A stretch of DNA of 64,000 nt, from NCBI GenBank assembly GCA_019636285.1, contig JAHBXV010000032.1, forward strand, positions 1 to 64,000. The letters run 5' to 3'. A program made the translations under genes and the position numbers. Each line of letters opens with the position of its first letter. Positions within the stretch are counted from its first letter, which is position 1. The notes beneath the pieces are model-generated. The model was not told the DNA's origin. It did not search any database and worked only from the letters and a program-made list of their open reading frames with translations. Source of the DNA: Planctomycetaceae bacterium. GTDB lineage: Bacteria; Planctomycetota; Planctomycetia; Planctomycetales; Planctomycetaceae. Below are positions 28,580-37,273 of this stretch, piece by piece.

Positions 28580-29006
28580 GAGTGGAAACCTTTCTCGGGC
28601 GTCTGTTCCCGAAGGACCACGAACGGTCCCGTTGCCTCACCGAATGGCCGTCGAGGGGCGTCGTGCGGCGGTGACCCGCGTGCGACTGGAACTCCTGTGA
28701 ATGAACCTGAAGCTTCGACGACCGTGGTGGTGCAGCCCGCCGGCCCTCCGCGCCTCACCGCTCGGATTCCCTGTCATCAGACCGCGCGTTCGCATCGCGA
28801 CCCGCAACTTCCCGAGCACTCACCTCGTTCCATCGGCCCTGTCTTTTTTAAAGATCAGGCAACTCTCCGACATTCGCCCGCCAAATGGAAAAACGGTCCG
28901 GGTTTAACGATTGCAGGACATGGGGCATTTCCCTGTCCTGCATCAACCCGACCGTTTTATCCGTGAGACGGACGTCGCCACTGCTGTTCGTGCGGCCGTC
29001 ATTTCT
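28580..29006. other. Flagellin leader region
   Basis: No gene is seen. The minus strand holds the csrA terminator and then a long leader of the flagellin. An ACAGGA sequence about 114 bases before the flagellin start resembles a CsrA-binding core. No clean sigma-28 promoter was found. Confidence 0.5.
28889..28959 (-). terminator. Nested terminator of csrA
   Basis: On the minus strand AAAACGGTC-GGGTT pairs with AACCC-G-GACCGTTTTT (one bulge). Enclosed is a second stem of GCAGGACA with TGTCCTGC plus GGG/CCC. The outer stem ends in a T run. It would separate csrA from the flagellin transcript. Confidence 0.7.
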
Positions 29007-29207
29007 TTAGCGGACGCCGGTCTGTTCCGCGGCGGGACGCTGATTTTCCCGCTGAATGGCTTCGTACACTTCCTGCCGGTGCACCGGGATCTCCGTGGGA
29101 GCTTCGATGCCGAGGCGGACTTTGTCCCCCCGAATATCGACCACGGTGATCTTGATGTTGTCGCCAATGAAGATGCTCTCGTCACGCTGCCGGGATAGTA
29201 CGAGCAT
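29007..29207 (-). CDS. csrA: Carbon storage regulator CsrA
   Basis: 66 residues: [20 protein letters not shown], then [31 protein letters not shown]. This is a complete CsrA, a dimeric RNA-binding protein that blocks or stabilises target mRNAs at GGA motifs; residues L4 and R44 at the RNA-binding surface are present. AAGGAGAACACAGCG precedes the ATG. Adjacency to flagellin matches the known CsrA control of flagellin translation in other bacteria. fliW, the usual antagonist, is not in the window. Confidence 0.96.
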   Translation of the reverse strand: MLVLSRQRDESIFIGDNIKITVVDIRGDKVRLGIEAPTEIPVHRQEVYEAIQRENQRPAAEQTGVR

Positions 29208-30125
29208 CGCTGTGTTCTCCTTCCATGCCGTTTGCCGGCGGGATCGCCGCCGGCAGGGTTGTAATCCAAGATGTGTGACTCTGTGGGAAGACGGCCTTCG
29301 TCCAACGGGACAAAGTGTTTTGCCTTGACCATTCCGGCGAAGACCGCCGTGGTTCGCGCCGTCCTGGGCGAAACGAACGGTGCGGTCGAAGGCGTGTCGC
29401 TGGGTTAGTCGTGCAGGAAGAGAGATCGGCAGGTCAACCGCGCTTTCCGAGTTTGTCCAATCGGAAAACCTTGTGAATCCGCAAAGGTCTCGGCGACCTG
29501 ACCTGTCGTATCGGCTATGACGCCTATGGGGGGATCCGGCGGCCACTTATCGCCCACGTCCAGCCGCGCAGGACGTGACTGGGTCTCACATCTCACTCTC
29601 GGGATTGCCGCGACTGGTTGGTTTCTCGCGGTACGGTGCCGCCGCACGTTCAAATGGTCGTGTTGCCGAAGTGACACGTTGCCGCAAAGCTGGCACAACC
29701 TGCGTGTCCAGAATTTGCAACACTCTGTCGAGCGTTGCTGAAACGCCTCAAGACATTACATGTCATAAGGTTGCGAGAATAGTTGCCGCGTCGGAGCGTT
29801 CAGCGGAGTGAACGGCTCGAACAAGAGTTGAACGGCCGCGCGCCAGGCTCTGAACAGATCCCGAATGGGGCAGCGGCTGTCTTCCCGTCCGTCTCGGAAT
29901 ACTTCTCGAGCCCGAATCGCCGGTGTCACAAGGGATTTGGCGAACTTCTTTGCCAAGCCATCGCCACCGCACCGACTCCAATCGTTGGCAATGGCACGGC
30001 GCCTGCGAAACCGGCGAATGGCTGATCCTGGCGAACCTGCGAGGCGGCCTGATGTGAAATGACATGCCGGTTTGGTGTCGGCTGAAAATTCGTGGGCGAG
30101 ACAAGTCTTAGCGAAGGAAAATCAG
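29208..30125. other. Long gap between csrA and the pilin-like gene
   Basis: Open frames here lack ribosome sites and recognisable products. The right end holds an AAGGAAAATCAG ribosome site for the next gene. No RNA gene, terminator or convincing promoter was recognised. Confidence 0.5.
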
Positions 30126-30467
30126 ATGTTTGCGACGACGTTGGCGAAGCTGTGGAGCGATGAGGCGGGTGTCGTGATTTCGGCCGAACTGGTCCTGGTG
30201 CTGACGGTCACCGTCATCGCGATGGTCGTCGGCCTGAGCGAAGTAGCCGTCGCGGTCAACACCGAGTTGAACGATGTCTCGAACGCCATCGGTCATCTCG
30301 ATCAGTCGTACTCGTTCACCGGCTTCAAGGCTTTCAGCGACTACAAATGCAAGAGTTTCGTGAACGGCACCTCGTTCAAGGATCGCACGGACGACTGCGA
30401 TCTCAACACGAGCTGTGAACTCGTCTGCGGCGCTCCGAAATACGCCACCTATGAAGGCGGTCACTAA
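30126..30467 (+). CDS. Type IVb (Flp) pilin-like small protein
   Basis: 113 residues. A short basic/acidic N-terminus (LAKLWSDEAG) is followed by a hydrophobic helix VVISAELVLVLTVTVIAMVV, the layout of Flp/TadE-type pilins, and then a soluble part with four cysteines (YKCKSF, DDCDL, SCELVC). The EAG-V-x4-E arrangement recalls the Flp cleavage site with its +5 glutamate. AAGGAAAATC precedes the ATG. No tad genes are adjacent; similar orphan proteins are common in planctomycetes. The exact role is unknown. Confidence 0.55.
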   Translation: MFATTLAKLWSDEAGVVISAELVLVLTVTVIAMVVGLSEVAVAVNTELNDVSNAIGHLDQSYSFTGFKAFSDYKCKSFVNGTSFKDRTDDCDLNTSCELVCGAPKYATYEGGH

Positions 30468-30691
30468 CCCTGTTGACGTACGGGGCGATCACGGCGGACG
30501 GGTTTTTCTCCGCCCCGGAACGCCCCCCGCGGGACGATGAGACGTCGAGGCCAATCGAGTCGCTCACACCAAACCGAACTTCGCAGGGGCCGCCGGACGA
30601 ACCGGTCGGCCCCTCTTCGTTTGGGACGGAAGCGGAGGGCTTGAGGCTGGTGGGGTGACACTCTACGCCGTTAACCTTCTTGGCTGCCGCC

Positions 30692-30712
30692 CCCACCGGC
30701 TTGACCGGTGGG
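30692..30712 (+). repeat. CTTG-loop hairpin element A
   Basis: Perfect 8-bp stem CCCACCGG/CCGGTGGG with loop CTTGA. The downstream AACGGGAGTTTGACAGCTAG resembles the tail of elements B and D. Confidence 0.65.
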
Positions 30713-30762
30713 AACGGGAGTTTGACAGCTAGCACGAGACCATGATCCGTCCCGGTCCGCCC

Positions 30763-30783
30763 CCGGCCAGCTTGTCTGGCCGG
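30763..30783 (+). repeat. CTTG-loop hairpin element B
   Basis: Perfect 8-bp stem CCGGCCAG/CTGGCCGG with loop CTTGT, followed by AGCAAAAGTTTGAGGGCTGG. Confidence 0.65.
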
Positions 30784-30836
30784 AGCAAAAGTTTGAGGGC
30801 TGGCCTCCAACGACCCTGGTCTGCCAGACTTGGCTT

Positions 30837-30857
30837 CCTGCCGAGCAAGCCGGCAGG
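30837..30857 (-). repeat. CTTG-loop hairpin element C
   Basis: Stem CCTGCCG/CGGCAGG; the minus-strand loop is GCTTGCT. The stem differs from A and B while the CTTG loop core is kept. Confidence 0.6.
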
Positions 30858-30904
30858 GGAGCGGAGAGACCTCGTATGAAATCTCTAGCCTTCAAACTTT
30901 CCGT

Positions 30905-30925
30905 CCGGCGGGACAAGCCCGCCGG
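30905..30925 (-). repeat. CTTG-loop hairpin element D
   Basis: Perfect 8-bp stem CCGGCGGG/CCCGCCGG, minus-strand loop CTTGT. On the minus strand it is followed by ACGGAAAGTTTGAAGGCTAG, matching the tail of A and B. Confidence 0.65.
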
Positions 30926-31006
30926 GGCTGTCGGGCAGCTGTAAGTAGGACCAAACCTTTTTTCGCAGCTCTTGATCCACCAAAAAGGGTTAACGGTGAA
31001 GAGTGA

Positions 31007-31036
31007 CACGCCCTGAAGGCTTTGCGGAAGGGCGTG
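31007..31036. repeat. Hairpin after the hydrolase gene
   Basis: CACGCCCT pairs perfectly with AGGGCGTG across a 14-base loop. It lies just downstream of the minus-strand hydrolase gene but lacks a T run, so its role as terminator is doubtful. Confidence 0.45.
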
Positions 31037-31080
31037 GGATCTCTCCATTCTCTCCCCTGGAAGTTTTGCCATCCCTCAGT

Positions 31081-32166
31081 CTACTTGGTCTCGGACAGCG
31101 ACTTTGCCAGAAAGCGATACGCGGCTTCGCGAATTTCGGGCGGAAAGTCATGGCCGCAATCGGGATACAGGGCCTGCAATTTGTCGGTCGATCCATACAG
31201 ATCATAGATCGGCCGGGCCGCGGCGAGAGTGTCGCGCACGCCGGAGACCTCGAAGTTCCCGTCATGCAGGGGTGAACAGGCCAGGAAGGGACGCGGCGCG
31301 AAAACTGCGACAATTTCCGGAAAGTCGAACGGCATTTCATCCGGGTTGTTGTGATGCACGCTGGCGATGCGCGGCATGTAGCGAGCGCTCGTCCAGCCAG
31401 CCAGTTTCCCCTCGTAGTATTTGTGGAACCGCGTGAAACCGCAGCTTGAGACCATCGCCTTGATGCGCTCATCGAACGCGGCGGTGAACATGGTGTTGTG
31501 GCCCCCCAGCGAGTGGCCGATGCAGCCGATCCGTTTCGGATCGACCTGTGGCAAGGATTGCAGGACATCCACGGCGCGCAGGTTGTCGGCAATGGCTTTC
31601 ATCGATCCACTGATGTAACCGTGTTCGGCCGGAAACTCGTACTGATATTCGCCGAAGCTGGGATAGTCGGGTGCCAACGTGACGAAGCCCCGTTGTGCCA
31701 ATTCGATTGCATAGTGCAGGTTCGGACTTCCGCCGAGCCCCGCCGGCTCATCCTTGCCGATGCCGATCGTCTGGTGCAGGCAGAGGACGGCAGGTCGCTG
31801 CTTTGCCTCGCCGCCTGGCAGGAAAAGCCACGCACGAACTTTACGGTCGGGTGAGTCCGTGGAGTATTCGACTTTTCGCCGCTCGAGCCCGCCGTCGAGC
31901 GTGGTCGTTTCGAGCACTTTCAGATTCGCGGGCGGGAACGTCGTCCGATCTGGAAGCGGCCCCATGACGGTTTGCATTTGTCGCAGGATGTCAGCCCGCC
32001 GGAGTTGCCACTCGTCACGCGAGGTCACCGGCTTGGCTTCACCTGCATCGTCAACAAACAGGGACGGTTGTTGATGAAAGCCGGCCGTCGGTTCGGCGGC
32101 CCCGACCTGGCACCACCCGGCGAACGACACCACGAAGAACGCGATACCGCACCACGAACGCATCAT
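31081..32166 (-). CDS. Secreted alpha/beta hydrolase (esterase-like)
   Basis: 361 residues with a signal peptide (MMRSWCGIAFFVVSFAGWCQ). The alpha/beta-hydrolase fold shows the nucleophile elbow GHSLGG, an earlier PAVLCLHQT strand-loop, and a late DCGHDF with the likely catalytic histidine. It resembles dienelactone-hydrolase or acetyl-xylan-esterase type enzymes that are abundant in planctomycetes. The start at the signal peptide follows GAGGCAAACC; 46 upstream codons are unconserved. The substrate is not known. Confidence 0.8.
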   Translation of the reverse strand: MMRSWCGIAFFVVSFAGWCQVGAAEPTAGFHQQPSLFVDDAGEAKPVTSRDEWQLRRADILRQMQTVMGPLPDRTTFPPANLKVLETTTLDGGLERRKVEYSTDSPDRKVRAWLFLPGGEAKQRPAVLCLHQTIGIGKDEPAGLGGSPNLHYAIELAQRGFVTLAPDYPSFGEYQYEFPAEHGYISGSMKAIADNLRAVDVLQSLPQVDPKRIGCIGHSLGGHNTMFTAAFDERIKAMVSSCGFTRFHKYYEGKLAGWTSARYMPRIASVHHNNPDEMPFDFPEIVAVFAPRPFLACSPLHDGNFEVSGVRDTLAAARPIYDLYGSTDKLQALYPDCGHDFPPEIREAAYRFLAKSLSETK

Positions 32167-32320
32167 TGGTTTGCCTCGATCGAAATGACCTTTCGGCGCG
32201 GCGTGGGCTGAGATCCACGCCATCATCTGCTCAGGCAGAGAATCAGACTGGCGCGAGCGCGTCAAGGATAGGCGGAAGCGGAAGGCTGGCTTGCGTAAAG
32301 TCATCGCGATCAGAGAAACG

Positions 32321-32361
32321 AAAAGAGGTCGTGCCTTCGCGGGGAAGACACGACCTCTTTT
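32321..32361 (-). terminator. Bidirectional-type terminator after the YTV gene
   Basis: Perfect 13-bp stem AAAAGAGGTCGTG/CACGACCTCTTTT with inner CTTC/GAAG pairing. T runs exist on both strands. It ends the YTV gene on the minus strand. Confidence 0.85.
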
Positions 32362-32391
32362 GAAGTCTCAGCCGTCAGAATTGAGCGGAAC

Positions 32392-33777
32392 TTAGACGGA
32401 CGGCGACGCGGTCGCGGGAGCCCGTTCCGGTTCCGTCTCCGGCGGGTTCGGCTGCGGAGCAGGAGCCGGGGCAGCGTCCGGAGTCGGCGTCAGCACCGGC
32501 TTGCCGGTTGACGAATCGACCGGGACCGGAGTGGCGTCGCAGGCGCCGTTGGCACATCCGCCCGTGGCACAAGCCGTCGTCGGGCAGACCGTTTCCGGGA
32601 CCATCCGGCAAACTTCATAGGCTTCCTGTCGCGGCACGCAACGGGTGACGTAACGAGTGCATTGCGTCACTTCTTCACGCGGAACCGAGCGACAGACGCG
32701 ACGGGTCACCTGGAAGGGTTCCTGGCGCGACACGCAGTAAGGAACTCGACGGCTGCACTGTTCCGAGACCATGCGGCAGGTCTGAACCGGAACCTTGCGG
32801 ACGCATTCTTCGGCGACCATGCGGCAGGTGCGAACCGGCACCTTCTGCACCACGTTCTCGCAGACCCAGCGGCAGGTCCGAACAGGAATCTGATCACAGA
32901 CTTCCTGGCACTCAATCCGGCAAACCTGACGCGGAACTTTCGTGACGACGGTTTCGGGAACCATCCGGCAAACCTGTACCGGGCAGACCTGGCGAACCAC
33001 TTCGGGTCGCATGGTGGTACAGGGAATCTGGCGCTCAACGATGTTCGGGCACCAGACGCGTCGGCAGGTGTAGAAGCCGGGGCACTGCACCATGCAGGTC
33101 CGCGGGCAGCCGCACTCATCGAGCGAGATGCGCGGAACGACGGGACCGGGGTGATAAACCCGCTGGACCTGCCATTGTCCGCAGTCCTGGCGGACCGTGC
33201 GGTAAGTCGTGACCGGCCGCATCACCGTGTAGCAACGTTCCTGATTGACGGTCTCGACGACCTGACGCATGACCGTCTGGCGAACTTCCTGTTCAACGGT
33301 TTCCATCACGGGACGCTGGACGACGCGGCGAACTTCGCGCATCGACTGTTCCCAGACCGGACGGCGAACGGTGTACGACTGGTCGCGGTACGACGTTTCG
33401 TAGACCGGCCGCATGACCGTGTACTTTTCTTCCCGTTCGCTGCACTCGTAGACCGGCCGCTGAACCGTGTACGATTCGTCGCGATAGGCCGTTTCAACGA
33501 CCGTTCGGTAACACGTTTCCTGCACGTCTTCGTACGTCGTGTCGATGACGGTGCGGCTGACGTTGTAGGTCTGCGGTTCGCTGACCGTGTCGTACACGGT
33601 TCGGTAACACGTCTGCCGCTCGACGCGACAGGTCGTGTAGCAGGCGACTGGCTGGCAAGCGGTTGTCGGGCAGCATCCATAACTGGCAGCGCCGCAATAC
33701 GTTCCAGCGGACACTTGCGCGCCAGTCAGGCACCAGACCGCCAACGCGAACGCCGCGCTGACTCCTCGAAGACTCAT
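32392..33777 (-). CDS. Large cysteine-rich YTV cell-envelope protein
   Basis: 461 residues with a signal peptide (MSLRGVSAAFALAVWCLTG). The first half has tandem repeats around YTVxRPVYE (for example EKYTVMRPVYETSYRDQSYT), the second half has repeats of the form VPVRTCRMVxE with regularly spaced cysteines, and the end is Pro/Ala/Glu-rich. This is the YTV family described from planctomycete cell walls; cysteines may cross-link the envelope. GGGGGAGG five bases before the ATG fixes the start. It ends at a strong terminator. Confidence 0.88.
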   Translation of the reverse strand: MSLRGVSAAFALAVWCLTGAQVSAGTYCGAASYGCCPTTACQPVACYTTCRVERQTCYRTVYDTVSEPQTYNVSRTVIDTTYEDVQETCYRTVVETAYRDESYTVQRPVYECSEREEKYTVMRPVYETSYRDQSYTVRRPVWEQSMREVRRVVQRPVMETVEQEVRQTVMRQVVETVNQERCYTVMRPVTTYRTVRQDCGQWQVQRVYHPGPVVPRISLDECGCPRTCMVQCPGFYTCRRVWCPNIVERQIPCTTMRPEVVRQVCPVQVCRMVPETVVTKVPRQVCRIECQEVCDQIPVRTCRWVCENVVQKVPVRTCRMVAEECVRKVPVQTCRMVSEQCSRRVPYCVSRQEPFQVTRRVCRSVPREEVTQCTRYVTRCVPRQEAYEVCRMVPETVCPTTACATGGCANGACDATPVPVDSSTGKPVLTPTPDAAPAPAPQPNPPETEPERAPATASPSV

Positions 33778-34061
33778 CGTAACCTCCCCCCGTTGAACAA
33801 CTTGCATGTGTGGTGGGTCCGCGCGGTCGGATCGCGAAACCGGGATAACCCGCACGATCGATTATTGAGAGCCCTTCCAGCCGAATGCAAAGCATTTTCG
33901 CGAGATGGACTCAAGTCGAACCCTATTCACGGCCGACGGCGACCGTTCGTTTCTGAAACGTAGACTCTGACGATTTCCGTGTGATGGAAATCTACAATGG
34001 TTGCGGAAGGAGAACCGTCGAATTTCGGCAACCAATCGCTACGGACACGCCTCACTGTTGC

Positions 34062-34706
34062 TTATCCGCACCATGAACCCGTGAGCCGCGAGATCGCATC
34101 AAAGTCTGCTGGAGTGTCCAGATCCTGAAGAATGCCCGGCGCGTGAAGGGGAAGTTCCGTCATCACGACGCCCCCCTCGCGAGTCAGCCAGTTGAGTCCT
34201 TGCCCCTGGGGGATGTCGTCGAAGTGGTCCGTGACGGACCACGACAGCAGCACGGGATGACCGCGCTTTCCCCCGTAGGTCGGGGCGATTCCCATGGGGC
34301 CAGTCGTTCGCGTCGCGGCAACCAGGGCCGTCGCCACTTCGCCATGGATCACCGGATAATCGGCTGGCAGCAGAAAGAACCAGTCGCGCGCGGAGGGATG
34401 ATAACGCTCGCGCAAATGGCCGACGCCGAGGCGGATGCTCGCCAGCATGTCGGCCGGATCCACGTCGCCCGTCACCCAGTCAAACGGCGGGCCTGCATCT
34501 TGAACGATCTGCTGGAGCGCGGGATCCGCACGACGACCGACGACCGCGGCTCCGGTCAGTGATACCCCGCTGAAGCTGCCAAGTGTCCTTTCGATCACGG
34601 TTTGCCCGCCGACGTTCATCAGCAGTTTGGGTTGCCCCATGCGGCGACTGTGTCCAGCGGCCGGAACAATGGCAAACCATCGGGCCGGTTGATGGATGTC
34701 ACTCAC
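34062..34706 (-). CDS. MobA/MocA-like nucleotidyltransferase
   Basis: About 214 residues. The N-terminal nucleotide-binding motif IVPAAGHSRRMGQPKLL is that of MobA/MocA-type NTP transferases; DWFFLLPADYPV supplies the metal-binding aspartate, and the end LQDLDTPADFDAI matches MocA-type enzymes that make molybdenum-cofactor dinucleotides or act on other sugars. A GTG start is chosen, but a TTG ten codons upstream is as likely, as neither has a strong ribosome site. It is divergent from surE. The exact substrate is uncertain. Confidence 0.72.
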   Translation of the reverse strand: MSDIHQPARWFAIVPAAGHSRRMGQPKLLMNVGGQTVIERTLGSFSGVSLTGAAVVGRRADPALQQIVQDAGPPFDWVTGDVDPADMLASIRLGVGHLRERYHPSARDWFFLLPADYPVIHGEVATALVAATRTTGPMGIAPTYGGKRGHPVLLSWSVTDHFDDIPQGQGLNWLTREGGVVMTELPLHAPGILQDLDTPADFDAISRLTGSWCG

Positions 34707-34888
34707 CTTGAAGAGCCTGACCGTGTGTTGGGGCAATGTGGCAAGGGTCTGGGGATTCCCGCTTCATGACACCTCCAGCATGGCGACAGAGGGACGTGAG
34801 GGCTAGGCTGACCGATCGGGCCCCCTCAACTCATTGGGGCGGCCATGCCGACTGCCGAGACAACTAGCGACGCGATGGAAGACGGATC

Positions 34889-35674
34889 GTGGAAATTCTG
34901 CTCGTCAATGACGATGGCATTCATGCCCCTGGCCTGGCCGCCATTCGCGAGAAACTGCAAACCTGGGGAAATGTGACGGTGGTCGCCCCGGCGGTCGAAC
35001 AAAGTGGCGTCGGCCACACGATCACCTACCTGCACCCGATCGTCGTTCATCAGGAGTATCGCAACGGCGAATTCGTGGGCTGGAAAGTGGAAGGGAGCCC
35101 CGCCGACTGCGTGAAGCTGGGCATCCTCGAGTTCTGTCCGCGTAAACCAGATCTCGTGGTGAGCGGCATCAATCACGGCGCGAACTGCGGCATCAATGTC
35201 CTTTATTCGGGGACTGTCGCCGCCGCCGTGGAAGGGGCATTCTTCGGCGTCCCGAGCATTGCCCTGTCGCAATGGCTGGAACCGCCGCCCAACTTTGCCG
35301 CGACGGCCGAGTACGCGCTCGAACTCTGCAAACTGCTGTATGCGAAGTCGACCGATTGCCATGCCCTGTGGAATGTGAATTTCCCCGCGAATCGCCCGGG
35401 CTGGCCCTTGGGGACTCAGTTGGTCGCGATGGGGGTCAAGCGGACGCGAGACACGGTCGAGAAGCGAACCGATCCCCGTGGCCGCACCTATTTCTGGTCG
35501 GGGCTCGAGCCCATCAAGAGCCATGACCTCGAACCGGGAACCGACATTCAGGCGCTGCACGATGGGTACGCGACGATTACTCCGCTGCACTTCGATTTGA
35601 CCGAGCAGCCCATTCTCAAACAGCTTGAAGGTCTGGAGTGGCCAGGCCCACCGGTTCGGAAAACAGTGGGCTGA
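34889..35674 (+). CDS. surE: 5'/3'-nucleotidase SurE
   Basis: 261 residues. The start EILLVNDDGIHAPGL has the metal-binding NDDG; VVAPAVEQSGVGHTIT and LVVSGINHGANCGINVLYSGTVAAA are SurE signatures. The enzyme is a metal-dependent phosphatase of nucleoside monophosphates. The GTG start follows GGAAGACGGATC and agrees with the family start. It has no clear partner genes here. Confidence 0.93.
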   Translation: MEILLVNDDGIHAPGLAAIREKLQTWGNVTVVAPAVEQSGVGHTITYLHPIVVHQEYRNGEFVGWKVEGSPADCVKLGILEFCPRKPDLVVSGINHGANCGINVLYSGTVAAAVEGAFFGVPSIALSQWLEPPPNFAATAEYALELCKLLYAKSTDCHALWNVNFPANRPGWPLGTQLVAMGVKRTRDTVEKRTDPRGRTYFWSGLEPIKSHDLEPGTDIQALHDGYATITPLHFDLTEQPILKQLEGLEWPGPPVRKTVG

Positions 35675-35796
35675 TCGAAAAATCTCGTCCGTGCCAGGCC
35701 GAGTTTGGCCCGCTGCTTGCTTTTACTGAAAAGAACCGCTGATTCGACCGCGATTTCGTGGCGAATCGGCATCTTTCGGTGGAATGCAGGTGTCTG

Positions 35797-36132
35797 ATGA
35801 TGCAAAACGGCAACACGCGCCCGCGAACGTCTCGCAAGGTCAGGCAGGCTCTGGTCTGGATGAGCCTGGTTGCCGCCCCCGGTCTGTATCCCGGCCAGCG
35901 CGCCTGGGCTGATGATTGGATGTTCCGCCGTTCGTACTTCAGCCACGTCCAACCGCCCGGCGCGGATCAGGATCCTGCACTTCCGCAAAGTCGATCCGCC
36001 TACCGGACGGCCTACTATCGGCCGGCCATCGGGTTCCGCAGTTCGTTCCGGATCAACAACAACATCATCCGCAACGGCGCGCGATACGACTGGACGCGCC
36101 AGACCGAAGGCTGGATCGAACCGTTGCCGTAA
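35797..36132 (+). CDS. Small secreted protein of unknown function
   Basis: 111 residues. A basic N-terminus with a hydrophobic stretch (ALVWMSLVAAPGLYPG) ending in RAWADD looks like a signal peptide. The mature part is rich in Tyr, Arg and Asn (FRRSYFSH, AYRTAYYRPAIGFRSSFRI). No known motif. The start is chosen at the signal peptide with AGGTGTCTG upstream. Confidence 0.5.
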   Translation: MMQNGNTRPRTSRKVRQALVWMSLVAAPGLYPGQRAWADDWMFRRSYFSHVQPPGADQDPALPQSRSAYRTAYYRPAIGFRSSFRINNNIIRNGARYDWTRQTEGWIEPLP

Positions 36133-36149
36133 GTGGCGGCTCCAGGCAG

Positions 36150-36224
36150 GTCGAGAGTCCAGAGTCGAGAGAAAAAGTCGACGAATTGCTGTGTATTTCT
36201 CGACTCTCGTCTCTCGAAACTCGA
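36150..36224. repeat. Inverted repeat of GAGTCGAGAG type
   Basis: AGAGTCGAGA and its complement TCTCGACTCT flank about 26 bases; related GTCGAGAGTC and CTCGAAACTCGAC units surround them. It lies after the small secreted protein and could act as its terminator or be a dispersed repeat. Confidence 0.4.
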
Positions 36225-36335
36225 CCTGACTTCATCCAGATGCGGCGTCGGTGAAAACGGATTACACTTCGTCCCCGGTGCGATCGATGTTCGGTTGCCA
36301 CAGGGAAGCGAACCGCGGACGAAGGACGAGACCAG

Positions 36336-37115
36336 ATGGAAGTCGTGGCCGGCCACCTTTACGACTATCCCACCTACTACGACATCATTTTCGGCGCCGA
36401 CTGGAAAGCCGAATATCGCTTTCTGAAAGCCTGTTTCGAGAAGTTCGCGAAACGGCCCGTGAAGCGCATTTTCGAGCCCGCTTGCGGGACTGGGCGTCTC
36501 CTGGTGCGGCTTGCGAAAGATGGCTACGAAGTCGCGGGAAACGATCTGAATCCCCGCGCGGTCAAATACTGCAACAAGCGGCTGGAGCGAGCCGGATTTC
36601 CCGCGACGGCAGTGGTCGGAGACATGGCCAACTTCAGCGTCCGCAAGAAGGTCGACGCTTCGTTCAACTTCATCAATACGTTTCGCCATGTCCAGACCGA
36701 GGAAGAGGCCCGGTCCCACTTCACCTGCATGGCCGACGCCCTCAACAAAGGCGGGATTTATTTGCTGGGACTCCACCTGACTCCCCGCACGCCGCAGCAG
36801 TGTACCGAAGAAATCTGGAAGGCCAGTCGGGGACGGGTCACGGTCAAATCGCGACTCTGGTCAGAAGGGTTCGACGTCCCGAACCGCAAGGAACACATCG
36901 GCGTGACGTACGACGTCAAAACGTCGGCCAAGTCGTTCCGCATTCGCGACAACACGGTCTTCCGAACTTACACCGCCGAGCAGATGGCCATGCTGATTCT
37001 GTCGGAGCCGCGGTTCGAGTTCGTCGCCACCTACGACTTCCGCTACGACATGGACACGCCGATCATCGTGACCCCCGAAACCGAAGACGTCGTCTACGTG
37101 CTGCGGAAGCGGTGA
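36336..37115 (+). CDS. Class I SAM-dependent methyltransferase
   Basis: 259 residues. Motif I FEPACGTG is at 46-53 and motif II NDLNP at 69-73, followed by GDMANFSV as motif III and a Rossmann-type succession. The N-terminal YDYPTYYDIIFG is often seen in small-molecule methyltransferases of this group. The substrate is not predictable. Neighbours give no pathway clue. Confidence 0.85.
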   Translation: MEVVAGHLYDYPTYYDIIFGADWKAEYRFLKACFEKFAKRPVKRIFEPACGTGRLLVRLAKDGYEVAGNDLNPRAVKYCNKRLERAGFPATAVVGDMANFSVRKKVDASFNFINTFRHVQTEEEARSHFTCMADALNKGGIYLLGLHLTPRTPQQCTEEIWKASRGRVTVKSRLWSEGFDVPNRKEHIGVTYDVKTSAKSFRIRDNTVFRTYTAEQMAMLILSEPRFEFVATYDFRYDMDTPIIVTPETEDVVYVLRKR

Positions 37116-37155
37116 GCCAGTGCTTCGAATGGCTCAGACGTGTTCCCCGGCCAGG

Positions 37156-37261
37156 GTGGCACGCCCCTGACGACAGGAAGGGCGTGGCGCTTGTTGGAGA
37201 CGTGCTCACGACAACTGTCTGAAATGACCACGCCCATTCGCTGCGCTCCTGAGCGTGCCAC
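37156..37261. repeat. MITE-like nested inverted repeat
   Basis: A 9-bp terminal inverted repeat GTGGCACGC/GCGTGCCAC encloses a perfect inner pair GGGCGTGG/CCACGCCC, in all about 106 bases. The right arm includes GGAGCGCAGCGAATGGGCG (minus strand). It sits between convergent genes. No transposase is present. Confidence 0.5.
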
Positions 37262-37273
37262 ACCGCACGGCAG

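Larger units (their letters stand above)
30468..31080. other. Gap with a cluster of hairpin repeats
   Basis: No gene is seen. The first 220 bases show nothing clear. The remainder carries four hairpin elements with CTTG-type loops and one further hairpin near the end, annotated separately. Confidence 0.6.

Noticed and set aside
28801-28860. Sigma-28-like promoter for flagellin (TTTAAA and GCCGATGG on the minus strand)
   Set aside because: The spacing between the TAAA-like and GCCGAT-like parts is about 9-11 bases rather than 15, so the match is not good enough.
31007-31036. Terminator for the hydrolase gene
   Set aside because: The hairpin is good but no T run follows on the minus strand, so it is listed only as a repeat.
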